From positions 152,879 to 216,878 of the forward strand of contig NZ_AZEC01000002.1 in the NCBI RefSeq assembly GCF_001435585.1: a stretch of DNA of 64,000 nt, written 5' to 3'. This DNA comes from Schleiferilactobacillus perolens DSM 12744 (lineage in GTDB: Bacteria; Bacillota; Bacilli; Lactobacillales; Lactobacillaceae). The number at the start of each line of letters is the position of its first letter. The first letter of the stretch is position 1. The translations under genes were made by a program, and so were the position numbers. Below the pieces are notes generated by a model. That model had not been told where the DNA came from, did not search any database, and saw only the letters and a list, made by a program, of their open reading frames with translations. Shown here in pieces: positions 34,796-44,596 of this stretch.

Positions 34796-34983
34796 TATAG
34801 TGCCAATGCGGAGCAAGCGGAGGTGGCAGGGGGCTCAGTGGTGAAACCGCAATAAACTTGCCCCGGTCCTGGGCAAGTTTATATGCGGTTAGGCGACTTT
34901 GAGACCGCGTTCCTCAGCGGGCTCAAAGCGCCGTCACCACGTTCCAGCCCCCTGCCACCGCAGCTTGCGTAGTATTGGCACGG
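34796..34983 (+). repeat. Structured intergenic repeat, copy B (about 188 bp)
   Basis: Bounded by GTGCCAAT (34800-34807) and ATTGGCAC (34974-34981). The outer stem continues with GCAAGC/GCTTGC and a perfect 14-bp pair GGTGGCAGGGGGCT (34822-34835) / AGCCCCCTGCCACC (34946-34959). Two hairpins sit inside: 34845-34890 (AACCGCAATAAACTTGCCC with its partner) and 34892-34932 (GGCGACTTTGAG with CTCAAAGCGCC). The fold is a three-way junction. It is in the opposite orientation to copy C and to the flanking genes, and fills most of the 347-bp gap 34651-34997. Confidence 0.88.
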
Positions 34984-34997
34984 CAAGTAAAAACAAA

Positions 34998-35690
34998 CTA
35001 AGCCATGTTTTCCACAAACCGAATGAAAGTCTCCGCAGATCGCTTCCCCGCGTCCACAATGAACGCATCGAAACTAACCTGCGCTTCTTCATTCCCATTA
35101 TCACTCATCGCTCGAATAATCACGAAAGGCGTATGGAACTCATGCGCCGCCTGTCCCACAGCCGCGCCTTCCATCTCCGCAGCCAATGCCTGGGGAAAAT
35201 TCTTCTTAATTTGCGCGATCTGACTTTGCGAAGCAATAAACTGATCGCCAGTGACAATCAACCCCTCATGCACAGCTTGGCCTTTTGTTGTCGCCGCCTG
35301 CGCAAACTGCTTGACAAAAGTCGGATCAGCCTCAAAGATTTGCGGTTGATCCGGTAATTGACCAGGTAAATAACCAGCCGGTTGCAGATCTACGTCATGG
35401 TAAGCCACACCAGTGGAAATCACCACGTCACCAACCTGTAACCCTTCACCAATTCCACCTGCTGAGCCAGTATTGACAATTAAATCCGGTTTAAAATGAG
35501 CCAACAACAACGCTGCGTTAATACTGGCCTGTACTTTACCGATTCCGCTTTCAATCAAAACTACCGATTGACCGTGCATTGTTCCTTCATCAAACACACT
35601 CGTCCCAATGGTGACTTGTTGACGATCGGCCAATTGGCCTCGCAATACCCGGATTTCTTCTTCCATGGCACATAACACACCGATTTTCAT
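34998..35690 (-). CDS. mtnN: 5'-methylthioadenosine/S-adenosylhomocysteine nucleosidase
   Basis: Splits adenine from MTA and SAH, feeding methionine salvage and the activated methyl cycle (and S-ribosylhomocysteine for AI-2), 230 residues. Family motifs: MKIGVLCAMEEEI, the phosphorylase-like NTGSAGGIGEGLQVGDVV (about 75-92), AAEMEGAAVGQAA (about 172-184, with catalytic Glu), and RAMSDNGNEEA with the catalytic Asp. It follows the tail-anchored protein gene by 26 bp and belongs to the nudF operon. Confidence 0.96.
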   Translation of the reverse strand: MKIGVLCAMEEEIRVLRGQLADRQQVTIGTSVFDEGTMHGQSVVLIESGIGKVQASINAALLLAHFKPDLIVNTGSAGGIGEGLQVGDVVISTGVAYHDVDLQPAGYLPGQLPDQPQIFEADPTFVKQFAQAATTKGQAVHEGLIVTGDQFIASQSQIAQIKKNFPQALAAEMEGAAVGQAAHEFHTPFVIIRAMSDNGNEEAQVSFDAFIVDAGKRSAETFIRFVENMA

Positions 35691-35716
35691 TCAATTGCTC
35701 CATTCTTTTCATTAAA

Positions 35717-35977
35717 CTAATCCACAAACCAGAGGATCAAAAATACGATGATCAGGCCTACCACCAAACCCAAGATGGCCCAATTAAGGCGTACTTTTAA
35801 CCGATGGCTGTGGGCTTCGGCCAACTCTCCTGTCAAAGCGCGGGCTTTGCGCCGTTGATCCTGGGCGTACGCTTTTTCGACTGCAATTCTCTTAGCGTCA
35901 CGGGCCTTAAATGCGTCCCGAGGGCCAGCAGGTCGTTGCCCTGCGTCGTTTGGTGCCTTCTTCCCTTTACCCCACAT
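35717..35977 (-). CDS. Small tail-anchored membrane protein
   Basis: 86 residues: a very basic, polar N-terminal part (GKGKKAPNDAG, then RDAKRIAVEKAYAQDQRRKARAL), then one C-terminal hydrophobic helix (LNWAILGLVVGLIIVFLILWF) ending two residues before the stop. This is a tail-anchored layout. I do not know its function. The ATG at 35977 (MWGKGKK) lies seven bases after AGGAG and overlaps the nudF end by 11 bp. Small proteins of this kind are found between nudF and mtnN in lactobacilli. Confidence 0.75.
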   Translation of the reverse strand: MWGKGKKAPNDAGQRPAGPRDAFKARDAKRIAVEKAYAQDQRRKARALTGELAEAHSHRLKVRLNWAILGLVVGLIIVFLILWFVD

Positions 35978-36572
35978 GGCCATTCTCCTGGACATTTGTC
36001 CGTTGTAATGCCCACCAATAAATGGCAGTGATTGTCTTGGCATCCACAATTCGTCGATCAGCCATCGCTGCTTGGGCATCCGCCAGCGATAACCATTCCA
36101 CAGTCAAAAACTCGTCATCATCCAATGGCCGTTTGTGGGCCACCGGTTGAATATGAGGTGCATAGTAGAGATGCAGCAGCTCTGTGGAATAACCGAGACT
36201 AGAATAGAATTGCGTAATTTCTTTCATCGGGACGGTGGGGCCATACCCAATTTCTTCATTTAATTCTCGCTGAGCGGCAGTCACGGGATCATATTCACCA
36301 AGATCGAGCTTGCCTGCTGGGATTTCTAGTGACAACCGCTTAATTGGTTCACGCCATTGCGTGACAAACGCCGCTTGGCCGGCTTCGTTCAACGCCAATA
36401 TGGCCACTGCGCCATGGTGATGGATAATCTCCCGCTTGGCTTTGGCACCATTCGGTAACCGCACTTCCTCTAAATGAAGAGACAGAATTGAGCCGTCATA
36501 CAATGTTTGATCACTAATCTGTGTTTCTTTAAGTCGTTTCTCATGCACAGCAAAATGGTTGTCGGTCAACAC
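35967..36572 (-). CDS. nudF: ADP-ribose pyrophosphatase (NUDIX hydrolase)
   Basis: Hydrolyses ADP-ribose and related nucleoside diphosphosugars, 201 residues. The Nudix box is GKLDLGEYDPVTAAQRELNEEIGY (about 92-115), with the REXNEE core carrying the metal-binding Glu residues. HHHGAVAILALNEAG, FVTQWREPIKRLSLEIPAG and FYSSLGYSTELLHLYYA are typical of the ADPRase subfamily. The start is GTG at 36572, five bases after AGAGG. First gene of nudF-tail-anchor-mtnN, with promoter 36606-36634. Confidence 0.92.
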   Translation of the reverse strand: MLTDNHFAVHEKRLKETQISDQTLYDGSILSLHLEEVRLPNGAKAKREIIHHHGAVAILALNEAGQAAFVTQWREPIKRLSLEIPAGKLDLGEYDPVTAAQRELNEEIGYGPTVPMKEITQFYSSLGYSTELLHLYYAPHIQPVAHKRPLDDDEFLTVEWLSLADAQAAMADRRIVDAKTITAIYWWALQRTNVQENGHVG

Positions 36573-36605
36573 AATAACCTCTTTCCGTTTCTGGATCGCT
36601 GTTTC

Positions 36606-36634
36606 ATTTTATCGTGGATACACATAAACCACAA
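36606..36634 (-). promoter_or_regulatory. Promoter of nudF operon
   Basis: TTGTGG - 17 bp - TAAAAT on the minus strand, about 33 bp upstream of the nudF GTG, in the divergent gap with xpaC. Confidence 0.65.
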
Positions 36635-36733
36635 CGGGTGCCGACTACCGAGGGTAAAATCCTTCTTTAGCCCGACCCCGTTACGTCGCTTTCTATGCTA
36701 GACTGATTTTGTTGAGACAAAGGAGGCATCGCC

Positions 36734-37462
36734 ATGAGCCGCAAAGATCATTTTGGATCTGGCACCCGAGGAATATTGATGTTGCTGGGTGTCTTTATCA
36801 TGCTTGGTGGCGTCGTTCCCATGTGTGCCGGAGGCCGGCACAATACGTTATTAGGAATAGGAGCGGTGTTCATTATTATGGCATTCTTATTTAGAAAAAA
36901 GCGCAAACCAACAAATGTATCACCTAATCCCACACCACCATTATCAAAGAAAATGCAGGCCCACTATCACGAACTGGGTATGCAGGACGAAGATATTGCC
37001 TTTTTCCGTGCTCAGATGGCGGAAGCCAAGGAGAAAATTGACCATCTTCAAGCCAGTATCGAAAAAAGTCCAAAACTCAAAGCAGTCGATTTAAACTACG
37101 GCATGGTACGCGTTTCTCAAGCGATGTTCCAGGCAATCGTGGATGATCCGATGAATCTTTCCAGTGCTGGTGATTTTCTTTATCGTCATTTACCAAATTT
37201 GGTCAATTTAACAGACAAATATATTGAAATCTCCCATCATGAGGTTAAAACTAAGGATACCTGGACAGTATTGGCGAAGAGTATCGAAGTGATTACCCAG
37301 TTGAGCCAAACTATTCAGGATGATTATACGGCTTTTGTCCACTCGGATATCACGGACATGGATGCTGAGATTCAAACAGCTACCAAAAACATTCATGACC
37401 ATGACCAGTCAGATGAGGCTGTCCCTCATGAATCTGCTGAAGGAAAGGATCAAACTAAATGA
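36734..37462 (+). CDS. xpaC: XpaC-like protein (5-bromo-4-chloroindolyl phosphate hydrolysis family)
   Basis: 242 residues: short charged N-terminus, two close hydrophobic helices (about 13-29 and 38-52), then a KKRK stop, a proline-rich linker and a helical cytoplasmic domain ([23 protein letters not shown]). The name comes from an old B. subtilis phenotype; the biochemical role is not established. AAAGGAGG lies seven bases before ATG. It overlaps telA by 4 bp (ATGA), the common xpaC-telA pair. Confidence 0.85.
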   Translation: MSRKDHFGSGTRGILMLLGVFIMLGGVVPMCAGGRHNTLLGIGAVFIIMAFLFRKKRKPTNVSPNPTPPLSKKMQAHYHELGMQDEDIAFFRAQMAEAKEKIDHLQASIEKSPKLKAVDLNYGMVRVSQAMFQAIVDDPMNLSSAGDFLYRHLPNLVNLTDKYIEISHHEVKTKDTWTVLAKSIEVITQLSQTIQDDYTAFVHSDITDMDAEIQTATKNIHDHDQSDEAVPHESAEGKDQTK

Positions 37463-38682
37463 GTACAGACGATAAACAATCAAAGCCCACAACCGCACCG
37501 GAAACGGACAATATGTTAGAAGGTTTGCTCAGCGATCCGTTCAGCGAAAAGATGCAAGCGCCGGCAGCTGCTGCGGATGAAAACAAAGACAGCGAAGCAG
37601 TGGCATTAATCGATAAGCTGCCTGCCGCTGAACAGGCAAAAGCCCAGGAATTGGCTGGCCAAATCGACGTCCACAATCAGGAGGCGGTCATGAACTATGG
37701 TGCAGCAGCCCAAAAGCAATTGGGTCAATTCTCTCAGAGCATGCTGAACCAGGTACAGAGTAAAGATACAGGTGCGATTGGGGATTCTTTGACCGATCTA
37801 ATGTATCGCTTGAAGGAGGCCGACCCGGAAGATCTCCGGGCTGAAGACGCAAACGTATTTCGCCGCTTATTCGGCAAAGTCAAAAAGTCGATCTACGAAA
37901 CAACGGCCAAATACCAAAAAATTGGCGCTCAAATTGACGGTATCGGCGGTAAGCTGAACACTGAGAAGAATGGATTATTGGCTGATAACCGCGTATTGGA
38001 AGAACTTTATCAAAAAAACAAAACGTATTTTGATGCGCTCAATATTTACATTGCTGCCGGTCAACTTAAAATTAAAGAATTAACCGAGACAACGATTCCC
38101 GAGATGGAGAAAAAGGCGCAAAACAGCAATGACCAAATGGCTTTGCAAGAGGTCAATGATCTGAATCAATTCAAAGTCCGGCTGGAAAAACGAACCTATG
38201 ATTTACAATTGGCGCGGCAAATCACACTACAGCAGGCACCTCAAATCCGGTTGATTCAAAATACCAACCAGGCGTTGGCGGAAAAAATTCAAGCTTCCGT
38301 CAATACGGCTATTCCTCTTTGGAAAAATCAAGTGGCCATTGCCCTCACCCTCTTGCGGCAAAAGAATGCCGTGACTGCTCAGCGTCAAGTATCGCAAACA
38401 ACGAACGACTTACTCAAGAAGAATAGTGAGATGTTGAAGATGTCTTCTATCGAAACGGCGAAAGAAAACGAACGCGGTGTCGTAGATATCGAAACCTTAC
38501 AAAAGACGCAGAATGATCTGGTGGAAACACTCAACGAAACATTGCAGATTCAACAAGAAGGCCGGGAAAAGCGGAAGAACGCTGAACGTGAGTTAGATAC
38601 GATGGAACAGGATCTCAAGCAGCAGCTGCTCAATTACACCCACGGTCATCAAACCTCTGCGGAAGGCCACCGAGAAGTTTAG
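37459..38682 (+). CDS. telA: TelA-family (toxic anion resistance) protein
   Basis: Cytoplasmic, almost wholly helical protein of the TelA/YaaN family, 407 residues. Typical stretches are [21 protein letters not shown] (in part), [26 protein letters not shown] and [20 protein letters not shown]. Members have been linked to tellurite, cell-wall antimicrobial and nisin tolerance; the molecular action is unclear. It has coiled-coil-like heptads over much of its length and an acidic N-terminal tail. Translation is coupled to xpaC. A bidirectional terminator follows. Confidence 0.9.
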   Translation: MSTDDKQSKPTTAPETDNMLEGLLSDPFSEKMQAPAAAADENKDSEAVALIDKLPAAEQAKAQELAGQIDVHNQEAVMNYGAAAQKQLGQFSQSMLNQVQSKDTGAIGDSLTDLMYRLKEADPEDLRAEDANVFRRLFGKVKKSIYETTAKYQKIGAQIDGIGGKLNTEKNGLLADNRVLEELYQKNKTYFDALNIYIAAGQLKIKELTETTIPEMEKKAQNSNDQMALQEVNDLNQFKVRLEKRTYDLQLARQITLQQAPQIRLIQNTNQALAEKIQASVNTAIPLWKNQVAIALTLLRQKNAVTAQRQVSQTTNDLLKKNSEMLKMSSIETAKENERGVVDIETLQKTQNDLVETLNETLQIQQEGREKRKNAERELDTMEQDLKQQLLNYTHGHQTSAEGHREV

Positions 38683-38702
38683 AAGTCGTTTCAATTCCAC
38701 AT

Positions 38703-38744
38703 AAAAAGCGCAACCCATGGAAAAATCATGGGTTGCGCTTTTTT
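38703..38744. terminator. Bidirectional terminator between telA and cspA
   Basis: AAAAAGCGCAACCCATG / CATGGGTTGCGCTTTTT, a 17-bp perfect inverted repeat with a seven-base loop and U-tracts on both strands. Confidence 0.95.
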
Positions 38745-38756
38745 GATGGCTAATGC

Positions 38757-38978
38757 TTATTGCCCCGTTGCTTGTTGCGTAACCAGCGATACCTCTGCCG
38801 CCTGGGGACCATTCTTCCCTTCAACGACCACAAACTGGACATGTTGACCGGCATGAAGGGTCTTATACCCCTCTTCAATAATTCCAGTAAAGTGAACGAA
38901 GATATCTCCTTCAGTGGGCGAAGTAATAAAGCCGAAACCGTGATGCTCATCGAAACTTTTCACGACACCATACAACAT
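38757..38978 (-). CDS. cspA: Cold shock protein
   Basis: Single cold-shock domain that binds single-stranded RNA/DNA, 73 residues. RNP1 is HHGFGFI (about 12-18) and RNP2 is DIFVHF (about 25-30). The usual KGYGFI is HGFGFI here, a mild variation. The start is ATG TTG at 38978, eight bases after GGAGG; an upstream in-frame ATG is too close to the site. It lies 24 bp after ileS and could be cotranscribed with it. Ends with a Gln/Ala-rich tail. Confidence 0.92.
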   Translation of the reverse strand: MLYGVVKSFDEHHGFGFITSPTEGDIFVHFTGIIEEGYKTLHAGQHVQFVVVEGKNGPQAAEVSLVTQQATGQ

Positions 38979-39002
38979 ATGCATTTCCTCCGTGATTCTC
39001 AC

Positions 39003-41789
39003 TTACGCTTCCAACCCCGTCTCTTTGGTTTCTGGAAACGCTGCCGCCACTATTTTAGCACATCGGCCGCACAATTCGGGATAATCTTTATCAATCCCAA
39101 TATCTTCCCGAGTCATCCGACACCGTGGGCATACTTCCCCAGGCGCATGACTCACCACAATGGTGGCATTGTCATATTGATCACCATCGGCGGGTTTAGC
39201 CGCTGCAGCATCTGCAATGGTCAATTTAGACACAATGAGCAGTTGCGCCACATCGGTGTTCAGATCTGATAATAATTGTGCAAGATGCTTATCCGGATAA
39301 ATTGTCACCGCCGCTTCAAATGATTTACCGATATCCTTGCGATTCCGGGCTTCTTCAAGAGACTTCAGCACTTCATCGCGGAACTTCATGAATTCTTGCC
39401 ACTGCGCCAAAGTATCGTCAGTGTCTGGATACTGTTGGACGACAGGCATATCCGCCAATGCCGCATAATCCTCGTCTTCCTTCAGGAAAGTCCATACTTC
39501 TTCCATCGTGTACGGCAAGATTGGCGTCAATAACCTAGTCAACGCGCTTAAAGCGGCGTACATCACCGTTTGCATCGCCCGCCGCTTCGGATCATTTTCA
39601 GCCTCGATGTAAACCACATCTTTGGCAAAATCCAAATAGAAGGCAGATAAATCATTTGTTAAGAATGCATTGACGGTCTTGAACACCTTGGTAAAGTCAT
39701 AAACCTTGTAGGCATCCAGTGACGTTTGCACAACCTGATTCAGGCGCATCATCATATATTGGTCCACAGTGCGTAATTCGCCAAACGGTAAAGCGTTTTT
39801 CTTCGGATCAAAATCAGTAGTGTTAGCCAACATATACCGCAGCGTATTGCGGATCTTACGATAACTTTCTGCGATTTGCTGTAAAATACCCATCGACACG
39901 GGTACGTCAGCACTCGCATCCACTGATGCCACCCATAACCGAATGATATCGGCACCCATCTTGTCGGATACCTCCGTGGGAGAAATGCCGTTGCCGGCGG
40001 ACTTACTCATCTTGTGCCCCTTGGTATCCATGACGAACCCTTGGGAAACTAGCTGCCGGTACGGCGCATGGCCAGTGACTGCCACAGAAATGATCAAGCT
40101 AGCATTAAACCAACCACGGTATTGATCAGAGCCTTCCAAGTAAAGGTCCGCTGGGAATTCCAATTCTGGTCGTTGTTTCAAAACAGCCTGTGAGGAAGAA
40201 CCGGAATCAAACCACACATCCATGATGTCCTTCTCTTTGGTGAATTTGCCGTTTGGTGAACTGGGGTGTGTAAAACCAGCCGGTAATAAATCTTTTGCAT
40301 CCCGTTGGAACCAGACATTGGAACCGTATTGGGCAAACAAATCCGCGACGTGTTTGATGGTCTCCGGCGTAATGATCGGATCACCATTTTCTGCATAAAA
40401 AATGGGAAGCGGTACACCCCACGCGCGCTGCCGGGAAATGACCCAGTCACCGCGATCTTTGATCATGTTGTACAACCGAGTCTTACCCCAGCTGGGCATA
40501 TAAGTGATTTGATTAATTTCATCTAAAAGCCGCTCGCGAATCGGTTCGATGGACGCGAACCATTGCGTGGTCGCCCGGAAGATCACTGGTGTCTTGGTTC
40601 GCCAGTCATGGGGATAACTATGGGTGATCCATACCAGCTTCAATAAACTACCATTTTCTTTCAGCTGATCCACGACCTTCTTGTTGCCATCATCGTAGAA
40701 CATGCCCTCGTAACCAGGGGCTTCTTTAGTGAAATGCCCTTGAGCATCTACCGGTGACAAAATTGGCAAGTGGTACTTCATACCAACATTGAAGTCATCC
40801 GTCCCGTGGCCAGGGGCGGTGTGGACTAGGCCGGTCCCTTCATCCAATGTGACATGATTGCCCAACGTCAGCAATGAAGTACGGTCATAAATAGGATGTT
40901 GGGCAGTCATGTATTCCAACTGAGCACCCTTAAATGTCTTCAATACCTCGACGTTTTCCCAACCGAGCGTCTCTTTCATGAAATCCAAGCGGCCAGCGGC
41001 AATGACATATTTCTTGCCATCCGCTTTAATTTGTACATAGTCAAACCGCGGATTGGCCGCGATTGCTTCGTTGGCAGGAATCGTCCAGGGTGTCGTCGTC
41101 CAAATAATGAAGCTTGTATCTGTGTCCAGCAAGCCTTTGCCATCCACAACTTTAAATGCGACGTAAATGGACGGCGCCTTAATATCGTGATACTCCACTT
41201 CCGCCTCAGCTAATGTGGATTCGGATGACGGTGACCAAAAGACCGGTTTTTTACCCTTGTAAATTAAACCTTTCTCGAACATTTGGCCGAAAACGCGAAT
41301 CTCTTCCGCCTCATAAGCCGGATGCAAAGTGACATATGGGTGATCCCAGTCGCCTAAGACCCCTAATCGTTTGAACCCTTGCCGCTGTAAGTCAATTTGG
41401 CTCTCTGCAAATTTGGCACAGAGCTCGCGATAGGCAGCCAGGTCCATCGTCTTTCGGTCGACACCTTGTTTCGTTAACTGTTGTTCGATCGGCAAACCAT
41501 GCGTATCCCAACCAGGAATGTACGGTGCGCGCTTGCCATTCATCGCATTGAAACGAACGATAATGTCTTTACTGATCTTGTTTAAAGCGTGCCCCATGTG
41601 AATCTCACCATTGGCGAATGGTGGGCCATCATGCAAAATAAAAGTGGGTTTGCCCTCATTTTTCTTTTGGATTTGTTCGTACAGATGGTTGTCTTCCCAT
41701 CCCTTTTCCCATTCTTTTTCCCGGACAGGTAAATTACCCCGCATGGGAAACTTGGTTTTCCCCAAGTTCAATGTATCTTTGATCCGCAT
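39003..41789 (-). CDS. ileS: Isoleucyl-tRNA synthetase
   Basis: Class I aminoacyl-tRNA synthetase with editing domain, 928 residues. The HIGH motif is in [18 protein letters not shown] (HMGH, 64-67), the KMSKS motif in [15 protein letters not shown] (about 600), and the editing-domain stretch is [15 protein letters not shown]. The C-terminal zinc knuckle has CPRCRMT and CGRCAKIV. The eubacterial form is complete. Preceded by an isoleucine T-box leader (about 41823-42015). Confidence 0.98.
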   Translation of the reverse strand: MRIKDTLNLGKTKFPMRGNLPVREKEWEKGWEDNHLYEQIQKKNEGKPTFILHDGPPFANGEIHMGHALNKISKDIIVRFNAMNGKRAPYIPGWDTHGLPIEQQLTKQGVDRKTMDLAAYRELCAKFAESQIDLQRQGFKRLGVLGDWDHPYVTLHPAYEAEEIRVFGQMFEKGLIYKGKKPVFWSPSSESTLAEAEVEYHDIKAPSIYVAFKVVDGKGLLDTDTSFIIWTTTPWTIPANEAIAANPRFDYVQIKADGKKYVIAAGRLDFMKETLGWENVEVLKTFKGAQLEYMTAQHPIYDRTSLLTLGNHVTLDEGTGLVHTAPGHGTDDFNVGMKYHLPILSPVDAQGHFTKEAPGYEGMFYDDGNKKVVDQLKENGSLLKLVWITHSYPHDWRTKTPVIFRATTQWFASIEPIRERLLDEINQITYMPSWGKTRLYNMIKDRGDWVISRQRAWGVPLPIFYAENGDPIITPETIKHVADLFAQYGSNVWFQRDAKDLLPAGFTHPSSPNGKFTKEKDIMDVWFDSGSSSQAVLKQRPELEFPADLYLEGSDQYRGWFNASLIISVAVTGHAPYRQLVSQGFVMDTKGHKMSKSAGNGISPTEVSDKMGADIIRLWVASVDASADVPVSMGILQQIAESYRKIRNTLRYMLANTTDFDPKKNALPFGELRTVDQYMMMRLNQVVQTSLDAYKVYDFTKVFKTVNAFLTNDLSAFYLDFAKDVVYIEAENDPKRRAMQTVMYAALSALTRLLTPILPYTMEEVWTFLKEDEDYAALADMPVVQQYPDTDDTLAQWQEFMKFRDEVLKSLEEARNRKDIGKSFEAAVTIYPDKHLAQLLSDLNTDVAQLLIVSKLTIADAAAAKPADGDQYDNATIVVSHAPGEVCPRCRMTREDIGIDKDYPELCGRCAKIVAAAFPETKETGLEA

Positions 41790-41822
41790 AGCAGCGCGTC
41801 CTTTCTAAAATAACGTAAAAAC

Positions 41823-42015
41823 AAAAAAAGAGACCCTGTCTCTAGGACGAAGATCTCGTGGTACCACCTATTTTTGGAAAGTAAACTTTCCCTCTTGCGA
41901 TGGATAATGGCATCACCCGATATCCGTGAGTGATCGCTTGGGCAACAGCACTGTCGATCTTCCACCATCTACCGACTCGCTGAAAGACTGTCCGCCTAAG
42001 TTCTGGCTCACATCA
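41823..42015 (-). promoter_or_regulatory. T-box leader of ileS (isoleucine)
   Basis: The antiterminator core AGGTGGTACCACGAG lies at 41855-41869. The following terminator is AGAGAC-AGG-GTCTCT with seven U (41823-41843). Upstream is a long stem I with ATC in ACGGATATCGGG as the probable specifier. The TGGT bulge would pair with the ACCA end of a tRNA with A73, as tRNA-Ile has. Uncharged tRNA-Ile should permit ileS transcription. The 5' limit is approximate, and no clear own promoter was found between divIVA and the T-box. Confidence 0.88.
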
Positions 42016-42033
42016 TCTATCACACTTAACACT

Positions 42034-42918
42034 TCACCGATGATGCGTTGTGATGGCACCACCATCTGGAAATTCAATGACAGGTCCATTGTTTAAAGAA
42101 CCGGTCGTTTCAAAATAATCGGGATCTAATCCAGTAGGCGCTGACGCACCGGAAGCGCTGGCCTGATTGTTCTTCTGGTCAACATCTGCTGATGTCGGTG
42201 CGCCTGATGCCGCCGATCCATCAGTCTCCGGGGTTTGCGAATCATTCGCGCTTTGAGCCGGTTCCGGTTCAGCTGGTACTGGTTCGTCTGGATATTGCTG
42301 ATTATCCGAGGATTGCGGAAATGTCGCATCGTCCTGACTCTCATCGAAGTTTAAACTACTTAACGGGGTATTGTCAACCGTTCCTTGGGTGCCATTGGGT
42401 AACGCGTTTTGGGGAACATTATCATCCGCCAACAAATCATGCCACTCAGGACTCTTCACGATTTCTAACTGCGACTCCAACATCACTTGCAAACGCTGGC
42501 GGAAGATCCGGGTCTGCTTTTTAAGCTCGCCAGTTTCGAGAGTGATTTGCCGAGCCTTCTCAGAAGCTTCCTGCAATATATGGTTGGCCTTATCGGTTGA
42601 ATCATCCACCATGTTGCGGGCCTGTTTTTCGGCTTCGCTCTGAATAATGTTAGCCTCCCGTTGGGCATTACTTTTCACTCGATCAGCCGCATCTTGGGCC
42701 ACAATAATTGACTGATTGAGCGCATCCTTCAGGTCCGTAAAGTACTGAATTTTATCGTTGGCATCTTGAATCTGCTTTTGTAAATCCGCATTTTGTTTCA
42801 GCAAATCCTGATAATCGCTGATGACTTGATCCAAAAAAGCATTGACCTCATCTGTATCGTATCCTCGTAACTTCTTCGAAAACTTTTTATTATGAATGTC
42901 CAATGGTGTTAATGCCAC
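42034..42918 (-). CDS. divIVA: Cell-division initiation protein DivIVA
   Basis: Curvature-sensing protein of cell poles and septum, 294 residues. The N-terminal lipid-binding domain begins ALTPLDIHNKKFSKKLRGYD (F and R for membrane insertion). A coiled coil follows (about 30-165, DVNAFLDQVISDYQDLLKQ-like). The C-terminal 115 residues are a low-complexity tail rich in Pro, Gln, Ser, Asp and Ala, longer than usual. The start is GTG at 42918 after GAGGGG. Last gene of the dcw run before the ileS T-box. Confidence 0.95.
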   Translation of the reverse strand: MALTPLDIHNKKFSKKLRGYDTDEVNAFLDQVISDYQDLLKQNADLQKQIQDANDKIQYFTDLKDALNQSIIVAQDAADRVKSNAQREANIIQSEAEKQARNMVDDSTDKANHILQEASEKARQITLETGELKKQTRIFRQRLQVMLESQLEIVKSPEWHDLLADDNVPQNALPNGTQGTVDNTPLSSLNFDESQDDATFPQSSDNQQYPDEPVPAEPEPAQSANDSQTPETDGSAASGAPTSADVDQKNNQASASGASAPTGLDPDYFETTGSLNNGPVIEFPDGGAITTHHR

Positions 42919-42941
42919 GATTATTCCCCTCTTCGTCCCAA

Positions 42942-43724
42942 TTATTTCCGCAATACGTTGACCGTTAACTTGATTCGGCCCTTCTTCGTTTCACCAGCCG
43001 TGGCTGTGATCTGAATTCTGCCAAATCCTCGGACAGAAACAATATCCATTAATCCCAGTGCAAAGTCTGGCTTCATGAACGGCTGCCAATTTAACTTGAC
43101 CTTTTCACCCTCGATCAACGCCTTAGCCCGTTGCCGTGACATATGGTAAACCTCACTAATTAAGGCATCGAGCCGGAGCGAAGAAACTGTCGCGCTCTCC
43201 TGTGCCCAGGCATCCTTAGGAACAATCACATTCACCTCTGGGGTGGGCAGCAGCTGTACGTTGATTTTACCGATTTTGGTCACTTCATTTTGAATATACG
43301 TCGCTAAACTTTTTTCAGTCAAAAATTGCCATGTTTCGCCATCGGTGAGAATGTCACCAAAAGCATCCCGTTTCAAACCCGAATTAACCAACGTACCCAG
43401 GATTTGGGAATGGCGCAGTGTCGCAAACTTTTGCGGATACTTAATCGTGAACAGTTGGATGTCAAAATCTGTCTGTTCGGGTGTGAAATATTCAGGGGCA
43501 ATGATGACCCGTTGACGCTCGGCCGCTTCGTAACCCCCGGCAAAAAAGTAATGCACCGAACCATGTTTGCCCACCAATTCTTCGACAATAAACATTTGTC
43601 GCGGATCCAAAAAATCAGAAAGAATTGGCCGATATTCCACATTGGCCCGTTCCATCCATTCATTGACCTGATCAATGAATGGCGCTTCTTCTTTGCGGAA
43701 GTGTTGATACACAGTCGCATCCAT
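42942..43724 (-). CDS. ylmH: YlmH-type S4-domain RNA-binding protein
   Basis: 260 residues with a C-terminal S4 RNA-binding domain (LRLDALISEVYHMSRQRAKALIEGEKVKLN, about 178-207). The N-terminal part has HYFFAGGYEAAERQRVII and AVHYFxGG-like family features. In B. subtilis YlmH acts on stalled ribosomes; older work tied it to division because of its position. Here it lies between ylmG and divIVA as in other Gram-positives. AGGAG is present about 13 bases before ATG. Confidence 0.93.
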   Translation of the reverse strand: MDATVYQHFRKEEAPFIDQVNEWMERANVEYRPILSDFLDPRQMFIVEELVGKHGSVHYFFAGGYEAAERQRVIIAPEYFTPEQTDFDIQLFTIKYPQKFATLRHSQILGTLVNSGLKRDAFGDILTDGETWQFLTEKSLATYIQNEVTKIGKINVQLLPTPEVNVIVPKDAWAQESATVSSLRLDALISEVYHMSRQRAKALIEGEKVKLNWQPFMKPDFALGLMDIVSVRGFGRIQITATAGETKKGRIKLTVNVLRK

Positions 43725-43746
43725 AATTATCTTACACTCCTATAAC

Positions 43747-44040
43747 TTAATAACCGGCGATAAGCCGGATCACCCATTGCGCGATGACGATCAATCCTTG
43801 ACCGAACAACTCCAGTGCCACTATCGCAATTAGTGGGGCTAAAGAAATTCCAAAAATAGGCGGCACAAACCGGTTGAAGAAATTCAAATAAGGTTCAACC
43901 ACTCGCGCAACCAAATTTCCCAAACGTGTATTGAAAACACTGGGAATCCATGTCAATAACGCATACACAATGATCAAACCGGCATAAATGTTAATTGCAT
44001 AGTTGATCAACCGTGCCAGTTCAAAAATGAAATTGATCAC
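43747..44040 (-). CDS. ylmG: YggT family membrane protein (YlmG)
   Basis: 97 residues, two YggT membrane segments: LINYAINIYAGLIIVYALLTWIP and LAPLIAIVALELFGQGLIVIAQWVI, joined by ARVVEPYLNFFNRFVPP, the family signature. The role is not well known; homologues affect nucleoid or FtsZ-related organisation. GTG start at 44040 with GAGGTGA four bases upstream. It stands between sepF and ylmH in the standard order. Confidence 0.93.
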   Translation of the reverse strand: MINFIFELARLINYAINIYAGLIIVYALLTWIPSVFNTRLGNLVARVVEPYLNFFNRFVPPIFGISLAPLIAIVALELFGQGLIVIAQWVIRLIAGY

Positions 44041-44054
44041 GCTGTCACCTCATC

Positions 44055-44495
44055 CTAAGAATAATCACTGTCTAAGTCGCTGTCACTGCCCGAAAAAAGA
44101 GCCGCAATGTCCCCGTCAACTTGAAAACGCGGTGGCGTGACAAGAAAAATTTTATCTCCGACACGTTTGATTTCACCGTGAATGGCGAACGCCACGCCGG
44201 TCAAGAAATCCACAATGCGTGCCGCTGACGCACCATCCACAGAATCAAAGTTAACAATGACGGCGCGATTGTTGAGCAGATGATTGCCAATTGCCTTTGT
44301 ATCTGAATAGACACGGGGTGCAAAGAGCACAATACGACTGGCTTGCTGCGGTTTAGCGTTCATTGCAATTACGTTACCTTCATCGCTGTTTACCTGTGTA
44401 TCTTTGGCCGTCGCGCTACCCGCGGCAGTTGCATCATCTTGGTCATACTCATCGTCGCTCACACCGAAGAACCGATTCAATTTATCGAAAGCCAT
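44055..44495 (-). CDS. sepF: Cell division protein SepF
   Basis: FtsZ-binding membrane anchor, 146 residues. An N-terminal amphipathic helix (MAFDKLNRFFGV) binds the membrane; an acidic linker follows; the C-terminal SepF core has IVLFAPRVYSDTKAIGNHLL, VIVNFDSVDGASAARIVDFLTG and IFLVTPP. The last residues are Asp/Ser-rich (SGSDSDLDSDYS), an odd acidic tail. It follows ftsZ by 101 bp in which I see no terminator. Confidence 0.95.
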   Translation of the reverse strand: MAFDKLNRFFGVSDDEYDQDDATAAGSATAKDTQVNSDEGNVIAMNAKPQQASRIVLFAPRVYSDTKAIGNHLLNNRAVIVNFDSVDGASAARIVDFLTGVAFAIHGEIKRVGDKIFLVTPPRFQVDGDIAALFSGSDSDLDSDYS

Positions 44496-44596
44496 AACAA
44501 TTACCCCCTTTCAGGTCAATGGCAAGCTCACCACTGCCCCTATTGTACCGCATCACCTGAATGACGGCTTAGATGAGGAAACAAACACCGTACTGA

